A DNA stretch of 64,000 bases from Pseudomonas sp. 7SR1 (GTDB lineage: Bacteria > Pseudomonadota > Gammaproteobacteria > Pseudomonadales > Pseudomonadaceae). Shown piece after piece: positions 54,161 through 63,528 of the stretch. The stretch lies in NCBI RefSeq assembly GCF_900156465.1, contig NZ_LT707064.1:5099001-5163000 (forward strand), read 5' to 3'. Within the stretch, counting starts at the first letter, position 1; every line of letters begins with the position of its first letter. The position numbers were made by a program, and so were the translations under genes. The notes below the pieces were generated by a model. The model did no database searches. It was not told the DNA's origin and worked only from the letters and a program-made list of their open reading frames with translations.

Positions 54161-55045
54161 ATGCCTAAATATTTCGACCCGCATATCCATATGGTCAGCC
54201 GCACCACGGACGACTATCAGAACATGGCGGCTGCCGGCATAACCGGCGTCATCGAGCCCGCGTTCTGGCAAGGCCAGGCCAGGACCAGCGTCGGCAGCTT
54301 CATCGACTATTTCGACACGCTGTTGGGGTGGGAACGCTTTCGCGCCAGCATGTTCGGCATCCACCACTTCTGCACCATCGGCCTGAACCCCAAGGAGGCC
54401 AACGACCTCTCGGTGGCCAATGAGGTGCTGGAGATCCTGCCACGCTACCTGGTAAAGGACGGCGTGGTGGCGGTGGGCGAGATCGGCTATGACGACATTA
54501 CCCCCGAAGAAGACCGTTTCCTGGCCGCCCAGTTGGAACTGGCCAAGCAGTTCAACCTGCCGGTGCTGGTCCATACCCCCCACCGGGACAAGATCGGCGG
54601 CACCAAGCGCACCCTGGCGGTGATTCGCGAGATCGGCATCGCCGAACACCTGGTGATCATCGACCACCTCAACGAGCTGACCTTGCCCCTGGTGCTGGAC
54701 ACGGACTGCTGGCGCGGCCATTCCATCTACCCCAACACCAAGATGTCGGAGCAGCGCATGGTCGCGTTGCTCCAGCAGTACGGCACGGAAAAGATGGTGG
54801 TCAACAGCGCCGCCGACTGGGGCATCAGCGACCCGCTCAAGGTGCCCAAGACCGGCGAGGCGATGCTCGCGGCCGGCTTCAGCGAGGCCCAGGTGGAACA
54901 GGTGCTGTTCCATAACCCGGTGGATTTCTTTGCCCAGAGCGGGCAACTGGACAAGACCCTGGTCGGTACCCCGCTGCCCATCGACCAGCGCAAGCAATGG
55001 CAGGACAACTCGACCCTGCGGGGCCAGGAACCGGTGGTCAAATGA
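54161..55045 (+). CDS. eboB: EboB-type TatD-family metal-dependent hydrolase
   Basis: A 294-residue amidohydrolase-fold protein. Metal ligands are seen in FDPHIHMVSR (His-x-His), VGEIGYDD (Glu), LVHTPHRDK (His), VIIDHLNE (His) and NSAADWGISDP (Asp). The fold is TatD-like but the protein belongs to the ebo set. GAGG precedes the ATG after a 46-nt gap. The substrate is unknown. Confidence 0.88.
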   Translation: MPKYFDPHIHMVSRTTDDYQNMAAAGITGVIEPAFWQGQARTSVGSFIDYFDTLLGWERFRASMFGIHHFCTIGLNPKEANDLSVANEVLEILPRYLVKDGVVAVGEIGYDDITPEEDRFLAAQLELAKQFNLPVLVHTPHRDKIGGTKRTLAVIREIGIAEHLVIIDHLNELTLPLVLDTDCWRGHSIYPNTKMSEQRMVALLQQYGTEKMVVNSAADWGISDPLKVPKTGEAMLAAGFSEAQVEQVLFHNPVDFFAQSGQLDKTLVGTPLPIDQRKQWQDNSTLRGQEPVVK

Positions 55046-56274
55046 AGATCGAGACCGGTTGGCATGCCGCGCAGATCGGTTATTGCAGCAACGTGCACCC
55101 CACACCGGACCTGGCCAGCCTGCGTGCGTCCATCGCGGAGCATTTCCAGGGCGTTCGCAGGCTGCGCGGGCTCGACGAACAGGACAGCGGCCTGTGGATC
55201 AGCGCCCTCGCCGCGCGAGAACTGCAGCAGGCGTCGGCGCGCCGGGACTTCCTCCACCTGCTGCGACACAACGGGTTGCGCCTGACCTCCCTCAACGGCT
55301 TTCCCTACGGCCAGTTTCATCAGGGCGCAGTGAAAGCCGAGGTCTACCAGCCCCACTGGGCCGATCCGCGGCGACTGGAATACAGCGTGAATCTGGCACG
55401 GATCCTCGCCCAGGCGCTGCCACCTGACTGTTCCCAAGGTGTCATCTCCACCGTGCCCCTGGGCTACGCCGCCCACTGGAACGGGAATTTGCAGCAGCGT
55501 GCCGAGCATCAGCTGCGCCAGCTCACGGCTTCCCTCGCCAGGCTCCACCTGGAGACGGGCAAGAAGATCGTGTTCTGCCTGGAGATGGAGCCGGACTGTG
55601 TGCTGGAAAACACCGGGCAGGCCATCGCCTTCTTCCATCGGCTGCAGGCCAGGGACCCCCACCACGACCATCTGGCGCTGTGTTTCGACGTGTGCCACCA
55701 GGCCGTGGTCTTCGAGGACTGCTACCAGTCTCTGGACCGGTTGCGTCAGGCCCGGGTGCCCGTCGGCAAGATCCAGCTGTCCAATGCCTTGATCTGTCGC
55801 CTGCCCCAGGCCCTCGATCGGCGCAAACAGGTGCTCGACGCCTTGGGGGGCTTCGCCGAAACCACCTATCTGCACCAGGTGAAGGCCCAGGATGAGCAAG
55901 CGCGTCTAAGGGCCTGGGCCGACCTGCCCATTGCCCTCGGCGATTGCGCAGACCCTCGGCAGCAGCAACATGCCGAACTGAGGATCCATTTCCACATCCC
56001 GCTGTTCAGCGAACACTTGCTGTTGCCGGAGCTCAGCGGCAGCCAGAACGCCCTGTCGCGAACCTTCGACTACCTTGCCGACCATGGGGATTTTCGTCCG
56101 GTCCTCGAGGTGGAGACCTACAGTTGGGGCGTGCTGCCTGCCCAACTGCGACCCACCACCGCCCAGGCCCAGCTCCAGGGCATCGCCAGGGAACTGCATT
56201 GGGTCGAAGAGCAATTGCGCCACCGGCAGTTGCTGCATTCCCAGGCCCGGGAGGTGTACGCCAATGCACGCTGA
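55042..56274 (+). CDS. eboE: EboE metabolite traffic protein (TIM-barrel)
   Basis: A 410-residue protein of xylose-isomerase-like barrel type. Landmarks are GWHAAQIGYCSNVHP, FPYGQFHQGAVKAEVYQPHW, FCLEMEPDCVLE, LCFDVCHQAVVFED and VETYSWGVLP. EboE homologues in cyanobacteria are needed for moving scytonemin precursor out of the cytoplasm. ATGA overlaps the eboB stop. Confidence 0.86.
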   Translation: MKIETGWHAAQIGYCSNVHPTPDLASLRASIAEHFQGVRRLRGLDEQDSGLWISALAARELQQASARRDFLHLLRHNGLRLTSLNGFPYGQFHQGAVKAEVYQPHWADPRRLEYSVNLARILAQALPPDCSQGVISTVPLGYAAHWNGNLQQRAEHQLRQLTASLARLHLETGKKIVFCLEMEPDCVLENTGQAIAFFHRLQARDPHHDHLALCFDVCHQAVVFEDCYQSLDRLRQARVPVGKIQLSNALICRLPQALDRRKQVLDALGGFAETTYLHQVKAQDEQARLRAWADLPIALGDCADPRQQQHAELRIHFHIPLFSEHLLLPELSGSQNALSRTFDYLADHGDFRPVLEVETYSWGVLPAQLRPTTAQAQLQGIARELHWVEEQLRHRQLLHSQAREVYANAR

Positions 56275-57709
56275 GCGCCCTCGTCAACCGCTGCTGCTGA
56301 TCAATGTGGTAGGGCTGACGCCGGCGCTGCTCGGCGCGGCGACGCCGCACATCAATGCCCTGTTGCAGAAGGCCAGGATGGCCTACCTGCAACCGGTCTT
56401 CCCGGCCGTCACCTCTACGGTGCAGGCCTCGATCCTGACCGGGCAGGCACCGTCGGAGCACGGCATCGTCGGTAACGGCTGGTATTTTCGCGACCAGGCC
56501 GAAGTGCGGTTCTGGCTGCAACCCAACACCCTGGTCCAGGGCGAGAAAATCTGGCAGACGCTGCAGCGCCAGTTGCCCGGGTTTCGCTGCAGCCAGTTGT
56601 TCTGGTGGTACAACATGTACGCGCAGGTGGACGCCGCCATCACCCCCCGTCCGCACTACCCCGCCGACGGCCGCAAACTGTTCGGCCTGTACTCCTCGCC
56701 GGCGAGCCTGCATGAGCGGATCGAACAGCAGATCGGCCAGTTTCCGTTCCAAAGTTTCTGGGGGCCGGCGGCCGGCATCGCCTCGAGCCGCTGGATCGTC
56801 GATTGCGCCATCGCCGAATTCGGGATCAACCGGCCCGACCTGCAATTGATCTACCTGCCGCACCTGGACTACAGCCTGCAACGCCTCGGCCCCGACGATC
56901 CGTCCATCGTCGATGAAGTCCGCGCCATCGACCACGAAGTGGGTCGCCTGCTGGCGTTTGCCCAGGCACAAGGCGCGGCGGTGATGCTGCTCTCCGAATA
57001 CGGGATCGAAGCCGTCCACCAGTCGGTGTCCATCAACCGCCTGTTGCGCTCGCAGGGCCTGTTGCAGGTGCGCCAGTCCCTGAGCTGGGAACTGCTCGAC
57101 CCGGGCGCCAGCGCGGCCTTTGCCGTGGCCGATCACCAGGTCGCACACATCTACGTCAAGCAGCCTCGGGACATACCACGGGTCAAGGCATTGCTGCAGC
57201 GGCAAGCGGGCATCGAGCAGGTGCTCGATAAGGACGAGCAACGGACCTGGCATCTGCATCACCCGCGCAGCGGCGAGCTGGTCGCTGTCGCCTCGGCGGA
57301 CTACTGGTTCGATTACTACTACTGGCTCGACGACCGCAAGGCACCGGATTTCGCCCGCACCGTGGACATCCATCGCAAGCCCGGCTACGACCCGCTGGAG
57401 CTGTTCATCGACCCCACCATTCGTTTTCCCAGGCTGAAGGTGGCGCGCCGCCTGTTGCAGAAAAAACTCGGATTTCGCTACTACATGGACCTGATTCCGC
57501 TGGACACCGGGCTGATTCGCGGCAGCCATGGCCGGCTGCCCACCAGCGAGGAAACCGGCCCGCTGCTCATCACCAATTGTGATCTGCCGTTACCCCAGCA
57601 CCTTGCGGCCACGGCGGTGAAGCAACTGCTCCTGGAACACTTCCTGGGGCGCTCTCCTACCGACACGGCCAATGCCAAGGAGCTTCCATGCGGCGAGCCA
57701 TTTCCATAA
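56264..57709 (+). CDS. eboF: EboF-type alkaline phosphatase/pyrophosphatase-family protein
   Basis: A 481-residue phosphodiesterase/alkaline-phosphatase-superfamily protein. The nucleophile region is QPVFPAVTSTVQASILTGQ with Thr in the TST motif, then PSEHGIVGNGWYF; later ligands are LPHLDYSLQRLG, LLSEYGIEAV and VADHQVAHIY. It has no signal peptide. GGGAGG lies 9 nt before its ATG, which is inside the eboE end (11-nt overlap). Its own end overlaps the next gene by 22 nt. Confidence 0.85.
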   Translation: MHAERPRQPLLLINVVGLTPALLGAATPHINALLQKARMAYLQPVFPAVTSTVQASILTGQAPSEHGIVGNGWYFRDQAEVRFWLQPNTLVQGEKIWQTLQRQLPGFRCSQLFWWYNMYAQVDAAITPRPHYPADGRKLFGLYSSPASLHERIEQQIGQFPFQSFWGPAAGIASSRWIVDCAIAEFGINRPDLQLIYLPHLDYSLQRLGPDDPSIVDEVRAIDHEVGRLLAFAQAQGAAVMLLSEYGIEAVHQSVSINRLLRSQGLLQVRQSLSWELLDPGASAAFAVADHQVAHIYVKQPRDIPRVKALLQRQAGIEQVLDKDEQRTWHLHHPRSGELVAVASADYWFDYYYWLDDRKAPDFARTVDIHRKPGYDPLELFIDPTIRFPRLKVARRLLQKKLGFRYYMDLIPLDTGLIRGSHGRLPTSEETGPLLITNCDLPLPQHLAATAVKQLLLEHFLGRSPTDTANAKELPCGEPFP

Positions 57710-58827
57710 CCGTTCTCAGTGCCCTGGCCGGTTTGGCCCAGGCACAGGACAACGACAGCTTTAATTGCAGCGACTTCCTCACCTACGGGACAGACGTTGA
57801 CGCGACGCGTAAAGCGTTCAAACAAAGCCCCGAGGCCATGGCCTGGAACTGGTTCGTCTGCCTGAACCAATCCGACGCCCGGGGTTACAACCGTCAATGG
57901 GAGTCGTTCAAGCCCTCCGACCAGGTCTATCTGGCCAACGGCGCCAACCCCGGTTCGTACGACAGTCGCATGCGGCTGCCGGACGAGGTGATCAGGCAAG
58001 CCAACGCCCTGGGTCTGAACTCGAACCGAGTGCTGCACAACCTCAATGCCACCCAGCAGGTCGACGGCCTGAGTCTGGAAATGGGTGGTGCCGCCGTGCC
58101 TGACACACAAAAAGGTCACGTCGTGCGTTTTCAACTGCTGATGGGCCAGGACACCTACAACTACATCGTCAAGAACAATGTCTACAACATGAACGGTCAG
58201 GATGCCCTGTCGAGCAGCCTGAACTTTCCGGCTACAGCCTGGGAGTTGAAAGCCGCCTGGCTGTGGATCGGTGCGGACATGGCCTACAAGAAGAGGCTGG
58301 AAAGCGACGGCTACTATGTCGCCCAGGCCTATTACCCGGTGGGCACCGGCTACAGGGTCGGCTATGCGGCGTTGAGCGGCTTGCACGTGGTCAACAAGCT
58401 GACCTCCAGCTGGGTCTGGACCACCTTCGAAAACGTCAACAACTCCAAGTACACCGTGACCAAGGGCCAGCCATCGGCGCCGATGAAAAACCAAACCGGG
58501 CCGACATCGGCTGCGATACCGGTCAATACACAATTCCAGGCCAGTCAACCAGGACTCTCGAAGTACGAGCTGATCGGGGTGGAATACCAACGCATTACCC
58601 AGGTCCTGGCGAACTCGCAATTGGAATCGGCGTTCCAGGACACATCGTCCTGCCTGGCCTGCCACGACACCGCCGCCTACTCGAAGAACAGCGGTTATTT
58701 CAATTTCGCCATCCCGACCCAGGGCGGGCTCACCTACCCCACCACGCCGCTGTCGGAGAAGGACTTCACCGGCTACAACAAACTGGATTTTGTCTGGTCG
58801 CTCAAACGCGCCCAGTGGCAACGCTAA
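57688..58827 (+). CDS. Secreted CxxCH protein 1, unknown family
   Basis: A 379-residue exported protein (signal peptide RRAISITVLSALAGLAQA). A single heme-attachment-like motif, SCLACHD (Cys322 to His326), lies near the C-terminus. Other landmarks are MAWNWFVCLNQSDARGYNRQW, AYYPVGTGYRVGYAALSGLHV and WVWTTFENVNN. It has clear similarity to the protein at 62227 (LGLVGLHI, WIWSTFEQVDN, CMNCH). AAGGAG precedes the ATG, which lies inside eboF, so it belongs to the ebo transcript. Whether heme is really bound is not shown. Confidence 0.75.
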   Translation: MRRAISITVLSALAGLAQAQDNDSFNCSDFLTYGTDVDATRKAFKQSPEAMAWNWFVCLNQSDARGYNRQWESFKPSDQVYLANGANPGSYDSRMRLPDEVIRQANALGLNSNRVLHNLNATQQVDGLSLEMGGAAVPDTQKGHVVRFQLLMGQDTYNYIVKNNVYNMNGQDALSSSLNFPATAWELKAAWLWIGADMAYKKRLESDGYYVAQAYYPVGTGYRVGYAALSGLHVVNKLTSSWVWTTFENVNNSKYTVTKGQPSAPMKNQTGPTSAAIPVNTQFQASQPGLSKYELIGVEYQRITQVLANSQLESAFQDTSSCLACHDTAAYSKNSGYFNFAIPTQGGLTYPTTPLSEKDFTGYNKLDFVWSLKRAQWQR

Positions 58828-58839
58828 GGAGAGCACGAC

Positions 58840-61221
58840 ATGAGCGTACTGAATTTCCCCCGCATCTACCTCAACGGCGAGATGTTCTGGAACCCGCCAA
58901 CGGCCAATAACAACGACAAGTTCCCGCTGTATGACGCGGTGAAGATGGACATCAATTGGCCGTTCGTGAAGCACTTCGGCATTGACCAGCACAACGCCCC
59001 CGACAGACTGATGCCATGGACCGTCTCCACGCAGTACATGGCTCACATGCCGACCTATGTGCAGCAGGTACCAGGCAATGTCGATCTGAACCATGACCCG
59101 TACATGCCGGCCGAATGGGATCTGTTCGGCGATAACGGTTGCGGCCTGGTGAACTACGGGAAAACAACGTCGACCGTCATCGGCGGCGAACTGCAGCCCA
59201 ATACTTACATCGACCATGATCCGCTGGTGGGCGCGCCCTACCAGTTGCTCGGCAGCCCCCTGGGCAGCTCCACCCCCACTGCGGCGCGCTTCGTGGATAT
59301 CAGTCCATGGCAGAACACGTTCACCGCATTGTATTTCGACAAACTGGTGCTGGGGGGTACGTCCTGCGGCCTGACCCTCAACCGCAAGTACCGGATGATG
59401 GACCGTTTCCTGAACTTCGGTTGGGGAGCCCTGGGTGGCCTGGTGAACGTCAGCACCACCTGGCAGACCTGCTTCCCCAAGGAGAACCTGGAATGGGTAA
59501 TCGGCAAATCGTCCCTGCTGGCCAACCTCCAGCAGCAGATGGAGCAGCAAGGGGCACAGGGCCTGATGTTCCGCTTTTGCGTCTACCTGACCTGCTACGA
59601 CAGGAACGGCATATTCAATGATTACCCGCAGAGCGTGAACACCCGCTCCAACGACCCGAACGTCATGGCGAAAGTGCGTGACCTGTACAACAAAGGCTTG
59701 AAAAACGTCAACGAGATTTTCTTCAACCCCGCCTACAGCCGCACCTCGGCAGTCCTGGGGCTGTGGTTCGCCAACGAATACCCCACCGCCCCTGCCGGGC
59801 TGCGCCTGGTGCCCGATCAGGAGGTGTCGATGAGCAAAGCACATTCCCAGGAGACCAAAAAAGTCAAGTTGGGGGTGATTTCGGCACAGATTAACGACTA
59901 CACCCTGTCACTTGACCTGGGCAATACCTTTCCGAGCTATCCCGTGGATGACACGGCTGATATCCCCGTCCCGGAAAAATTCAATGCCGGTACCTACCAC
60001 CTGGGCGCCGAAAAGGATGGAAAATTCAAGCCGGCGGTCATCTTGAGCTTCGCGCAATACCAGCAGGCTGCCTTCAACCAGCGCTCGGGTATCCTCGATA
60101 TTCCCCTCGATGACTATACCAAGGGCATATTGGAATCCGGTCCGCTGATTCTGCGTCAGTTGGGCCTGTACAGCGCTCCCCAGACCGTCGCCGCCACCCA
60201 GCAGACATGGACCGCCGAAGTGATCGAGAGCGGCGGCTTCATCGACGTCGGTGACCGCAAGACGCTGAGCATCATGGTGCAGAAAAACGGCCAGCCGGCT
60301 GCCAACACCACGTTGTATGTGGCGGAGTACGGCAATCCCTACATGGTGACCACCAGCAACTATTACCTGGCGTTCAGTAACGCGGTCGACTTCACGCTGT
60401 TCTACGACAACCCGCCGGACCGCACCCAGAACACCGCCTGTCTGCCGCAGTTCACCGACGTGCCCCCGGTCGCACTCTATCGCAGCACCGGTAGCGGTCG
60501 CGGGCTGACCGACCTGCAGGACGTGTCTCAACCCGTAGGCAATCCGGTTGCTTATCAGAACTTTCTCAAGGTTTCCGGTACACCGATAGCCGTCGACCTG
60601 CGCCCCTGCCTGGTCTTTGAAAACCCCCAAACTGGCACCGGTACACTGCAGGACAATAAGGCCAGCGTCAGTTATTCCTACGCCATTATCACCACCAACG
60701 CCCAAGGCATCGCCCAGGTAGGCTGCCGGGCTGTGGCGCCGGGTTTCCCTACCTTGCGCTTCTTCGTGCAGGAGAATGGCAAAAAACCGGTCATTCCCTT
60801 CAGCTTTCCACTCACCCAGGCCTTCGTCGATTTCCTCGCGCCAATACGGGTGCTGCCCGTGGACATGCCGTTGCAACAGGAATTCGTCGACACCTGGAAC
60901 GCCATCTACGAGGACACGGATGCCCCGGAACAACTGTGGAACACGTTCATCTATCCCAAGATCCTGCAAACCTTCTATTACCTGTACCCCATCATGAACA
61001 AGTTCATGCCGCTCAATTCCCGGACGCGCGTGGAGGGCGCCGTTGACCAATTGATCCTGCTGATCAGCAAGGATTACCAGGACCACAGCACCCTTGCGAT
61101 GCCCATCACCCGGGACATGTCCCAGAGCCGTCGCGCCATATTGGAGCTGTGGGCCAAGCGTCTGGTGAAACTCAATTACCCCCCCAGGAAACTCAGCATG
61201 AGTGACTACAACGGCCTCTGA
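58840..61221 (+). CDS. Large MSxLNxPR protein 1, unknown
   Basis: A 793-residue protein without signal peptide or membrane segment. It opens MSVLNFPRIYLNGEMFWNP, and the partial protein at 63529 opens the same way. Tyr, Asn and Pro are frequent (FPLYDAVKMDINWPF, YCQQ-free beta-rich stretches). The last 200 residues are more helical (QTFYYLYPIMNKFMP, MSQSRRAILELWAKRLVKL). I do not recognise the family. AAGGAG precedes the start, 12 nt after the secreted CxxCH gene, so the two are a pair. Confidence 0.72.
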   Translation: MSVLNFPRIYLNGEMFWNPPTANNNDKFPLYDAVKMDINWPFVKHFGIDQHNAPDRLMPWTVSTQYMAHMPTYVQQVPGNVDLNHDPYMPAEWDLFGDNGCGLVNYGKTTSTVIGGELQPNTYIDHDPLVGAPYQLLGSPLGSSTPTAARFVDISPWQNTFTALYFDKLVLGGTSCGLTLNRKYRMMDRFLNFGWGALGGLVNVSTTWQTCFPKENLEWVIGKSSLLANLQQQMEQQGAQGLMFRFCVYLTCYDRNGIFNDYPQSVNTRSNDPNVMAKVRDLYNKGLKNVNEIFFNPAYSRTSAVLGLWFANEYPTAPAGLRLVPDQEVSMSKAHSQETKKVKLGVISAQINDYTLSLDLGNTFPSYPVDDTADIPVPEKFNAGTYHLGAEKDGKFKPAVILSFAQYQQAAFNQRSGILDIPLDDYTKGILESGPLILRQLGLYSAPQTVAATQQTWTAEVIESGGFIDVGDRKTLSIMVQKNGQPAANTTLYVAEYGNPYMVTTSNYYLAFSNAVDFTLFYDNPPDRTQNTACLPQFTDVPPVALYRSTGSGRGLTDLQDVSQPVGNPVAYQNFLKVSGTPIAVDLRPCLVFENPQTGTGTLQDNKASVSYSYAIITTNAQGIAQVGCRAVAPGFPTLRFFVQENGKKPVIPFSFPLTQAFVDFLAPIRVLPVDMPLQQEFVDTWNAIYEDTDAPEQLWNTFIYPKILQTFYYLYPIMNKFMPLNSRTRVEGAVDQLILLISKDYQDHSTLAMPITRDMSQSRRAILELWAKRLVKLNYPPRKLSMSDYNGL

Positions 61222-61239
61222 CGAGTTCACCGAGGATCA

Positions 61240-61263
61240 CCGGGTGGCGAACCCGCCACCCGG
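61240..61263 (+). other. Intercistronic hairpin
   Basis: Perfect 10-bp arms CCGGGTGGCG and complement with a 4-nt loop, between two co-directional genes. There is no T-run, so it may stabilise or separate mRNA segments rather than end transcription. Confidence 0.6.
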
Positions 61264-61283
61264 CACTTCACAGGAGTGTCGAT

Positions 61284-62207
61284 ATGAAAGCCAGCCTCTT
61301 GAGCCGACTGTTGTTACTGATCCTGTTGTTCAGTCCGGGGCTTTTTGCCCAACAGGACAGCAGCGCCGTGTACTTCACCATGGGGGTCCACAACAACGAG
61401 GGCTGCAACGAACAGAACGGCAACTGCATCGCCAGGCGCGCGCCGGGCGATCCTTCCGATCCATTCTTCCCCGCGTTCTGGATCAGCGACTGGACCATGT
61501 ACCGGGTGATGCACAACTACGAGAAGAACCCGCCGCCCTATAGCGATCCGCCCAGCACCCTTGCCCCGGCGGACTACACCGTATCGCGAGGCACCAGCTA
61601 TTACGACACGACGTACATTCCGGCCGATGGCGACGGCTTCGGTGCGATGATGGAGCACTACGAGAAATACTGCCTGCCGATCTTCCCGATCAAGAACAAC
61701 AACTACACCTGCTCGTTCGTGTCCCTGGGCAACAAGGCGTACTTCCTGACCTACCCGCAGGACCGCCCCAGCGACATGCCGGCCTGCTGCATGTTTTCAC
61801 CGATGAACCATCCGCCCCGGCAAGACTTCATCAAGCACTTGCCCTACAGCGCCGAGCGCAGCAAGCACCTCGATGGCAGCGTCCAGGCCTACGCCGTGGA
61901 CGTTGACTCTCCCCAGGGCCCCATCCTTTTCGGTTACGCCTTCTACAGGAAAATGACCGGGCAGCCGCCCTATCGGCATCCGCAGTCATTCTATTTCTCC
62001 GGTGACGCCAAGGTCGCCGATGCGCCCATCGTCAGCCAGAACTACACCAACTTCCGCATCGCCAGGCCAGACCCGGCCCAGACCTGGGCCCAGGTGGCAG
62101 CGATGTGCCCGTCAAACCCGCCGCCCTGCCAGTTATTCGAGCCGCCAGCGTCCCGGAGCAACGGCCAGAAAGCCCAATGGAACAAGCTCATGCAGCGCAA
62201 ACCCTGA
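61284..62207 (+). CDS. Secreted Cys-containing protein, unknown
   Basis: A 307-residue exported protein with signal peptide (SRLLLLILLFSPGLFA). The mature part has a Cys pair (NEGCNEQNGNCIARR), PACCMFSPMNHPPRQDF, and a C-terminal MCPSNPPPCQLFEPP, which could form disulfides. No CxxCH is present. AGGAG precedes the ATG by 8 nt. It sits between the two pairs of CxxCH and MSxLNxPR genes. I recognise no family. Confidence 0.7.
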   Translation: MKASLLSRLLLLILLFSPGLFAQQDSSAVYFTMGVHNNEGCNEQNGNCIARRAPGDPSDPFFPAFWISDWTMYRVMHNYEKNPPPYSDPPSTLAPADYTVSRGTSYYDTTYIPADGDGFGAMMEHYEKYCLPIFPIKNNNYTCSFVSLGNKAYFLTYPQDRPSDMPACCMFSPMNHPPRQDFIKHLPYSAERSKHLDGSVQAYAVDVDSPQGPILFGYAFYRKMTGQPPYRHPQSFYFSGDAKVADAPIVSQNYTNFRIARPDPAQTWAQVAAMCPSNPPPCQLFEPPASRSNGQKAQWNKLMQRKP

Positions 62208-62226
62208 TCAAGGACGAAGCATTATC

Positions 62227-63525
62227 ATGAACACTTCTCTTGGTTTTACCGCGATGCTACTGAGTGTCGTCAGCCTGCCTGCGCTCGCCCTGGCACCGTC
62301 CCAGCAGGACACGCCGAAGCCGACCACGACCCTCAATTGCCAGCCCCCCAACACCGCGCCTGCCGCCAATGCCAGCCAGGATCTGTTCGATCAATACAGC
62401 TGGCAGATGTTCATCGCCTTGAACTGGCCGGCACAGGACGGCCAGCGTGGCGACCCCAATTGCAACAAGCAACCCGGGGACCCCGGCTACACAGTCTGGC
62501 AGACCTACAAGAGCGTGGAAGAAATCTTCCTGCCCCAGGGTACCGACCCCGGCCCGTGGAACAGCCCGCAGCGGGCAAAGAGCCTGGCCATCATCAACAT
62601 TGCCGCGCTGAAGAACAGCTCGCTGGTGAACGCCGTGGACCAGGCCGTCGGTGGCTGGCTGATCGACCAGGCAGGCAACCCCACCTACTACGATATCTCG
62701 GCCAACGAAACGTCCTATGACTACATCGTCGACAACCAGTACTACAACGCCGATGTGGTCTCCAAGGCCAGCAACATCGCCTTTCCCAACGGGGTCATCG
62801 AGGTCAAGTCGAGCTGGCGCATCCTCACGTCCAGCGACAACGCCAGCCGCTACCTGACCCAGTTTGCCCGCGTCGCGACGTTCGACGACCAGGGCCGCCG
62901 CACCGGTGTCACCGAGGCGTACCTGGGCCTGGTGGGGCTGCACATCATTACCAAGGCCAACGGGTACCCGCAGTGGATCTGGTCGACCTTCGAGCAGGTC
63001 GACAACGTACCGCCCAAGGCACTGGTGAACGGCAAGTGGATCGATCAACCGGCCGCAGGCACGGCCTATTCCTACTTCAACGCCGCGGCGCCCGTTACCA
63101 GCCTCAACCAGTCGCCCTGCGACTGGCAGACCCAGGGTACGCACCTGGTCTGCGTGCCCAAGGCCGGCACGACGTTCCAGACCCCGAACCCATTGAACCG
63201 GGTCACCCCGATTGCCGATGTGACCAACGGCGTCAACGCCAATTACCAGTCCGATCCTGGCCTGCAAAAAAGCGTGCTCAAGTACTACCAGCTCATCACT
63301 ACCCAGCGCCCGCTGATGCCCGACAACCCCAGTAATCCCCTGGGCCAGCCGACACCGTCGCTTTCGGCCAACGTGACCATGGAAAGCTATATCCAGCCCA
63401 ACAGCAGCTGCATGAATTGCCACTCCATGGCGACACCGGTCAGGAGCCCCTACAAATCCGATTTTTCCTATCTGTTCAAATTCGCCAGTTCGCCTGTCAT
63501 CAAATCCATCAAGGACGAGGAATAG
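62227..63525 (+). CDS. Secreted CxxCH protein 2, paralogue of protein 1
   Basis: A 432-residue exported protein (signal peptide about 1-22, ending LPALALA). Near its end is SSCMNCHSM (Cys395 to His399, Met401). The body shares patterns with the 57688 protein: YSWQMFIALNWP against MAWNWFVCLN, YDYIVDNQYYN against YNYIVKNNVYN, and IEVKSSWRI against WELKAAWLW. AAGGA lies upstream of the ATG. It is followed after 3 nt by another MSxLNxPR gene, repeating the earlier pair. Confidence 0.75.
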   Translation: MNTSLGFTAMLLSVVSLPALALAPSQQDTPKPTTTLNCQPPNTAPAANASQDLFDQYSWQMFIALNWPAQDGQRGDPNCNKQPGDPGYTVWQTYKSVEEIFLPQGTDPGPWNSPQRAKSLAIINIAALKNSSLVNAVDQAVGGWLIDQAGNPTYYDISANETSYDYIVDNQYYNADVVSKASNIAFPNGVIEVKSSWRILTSSDNASRYLTQFARVATFDDQGRRTGVTEAYLGLVGLHIITKANGYPQWIWSTFEQVDNVPPKALVNGKWIDQPAAGTAYSYFNAAAPVTSLNQSPCDWQTQGTHLVCVPKAGTTFQTPNPLNRVTPIADVTNGVNANYQSDPGLQKSVLKYYQLITTQRPLMPDNPSNPLGQPTPSLSANVTMESYIQPNSSCMNCHSMATPVRSPYKSDFSYLFKFASSPVIKSIKDEE

Positions 63526-63528
63526 ATC

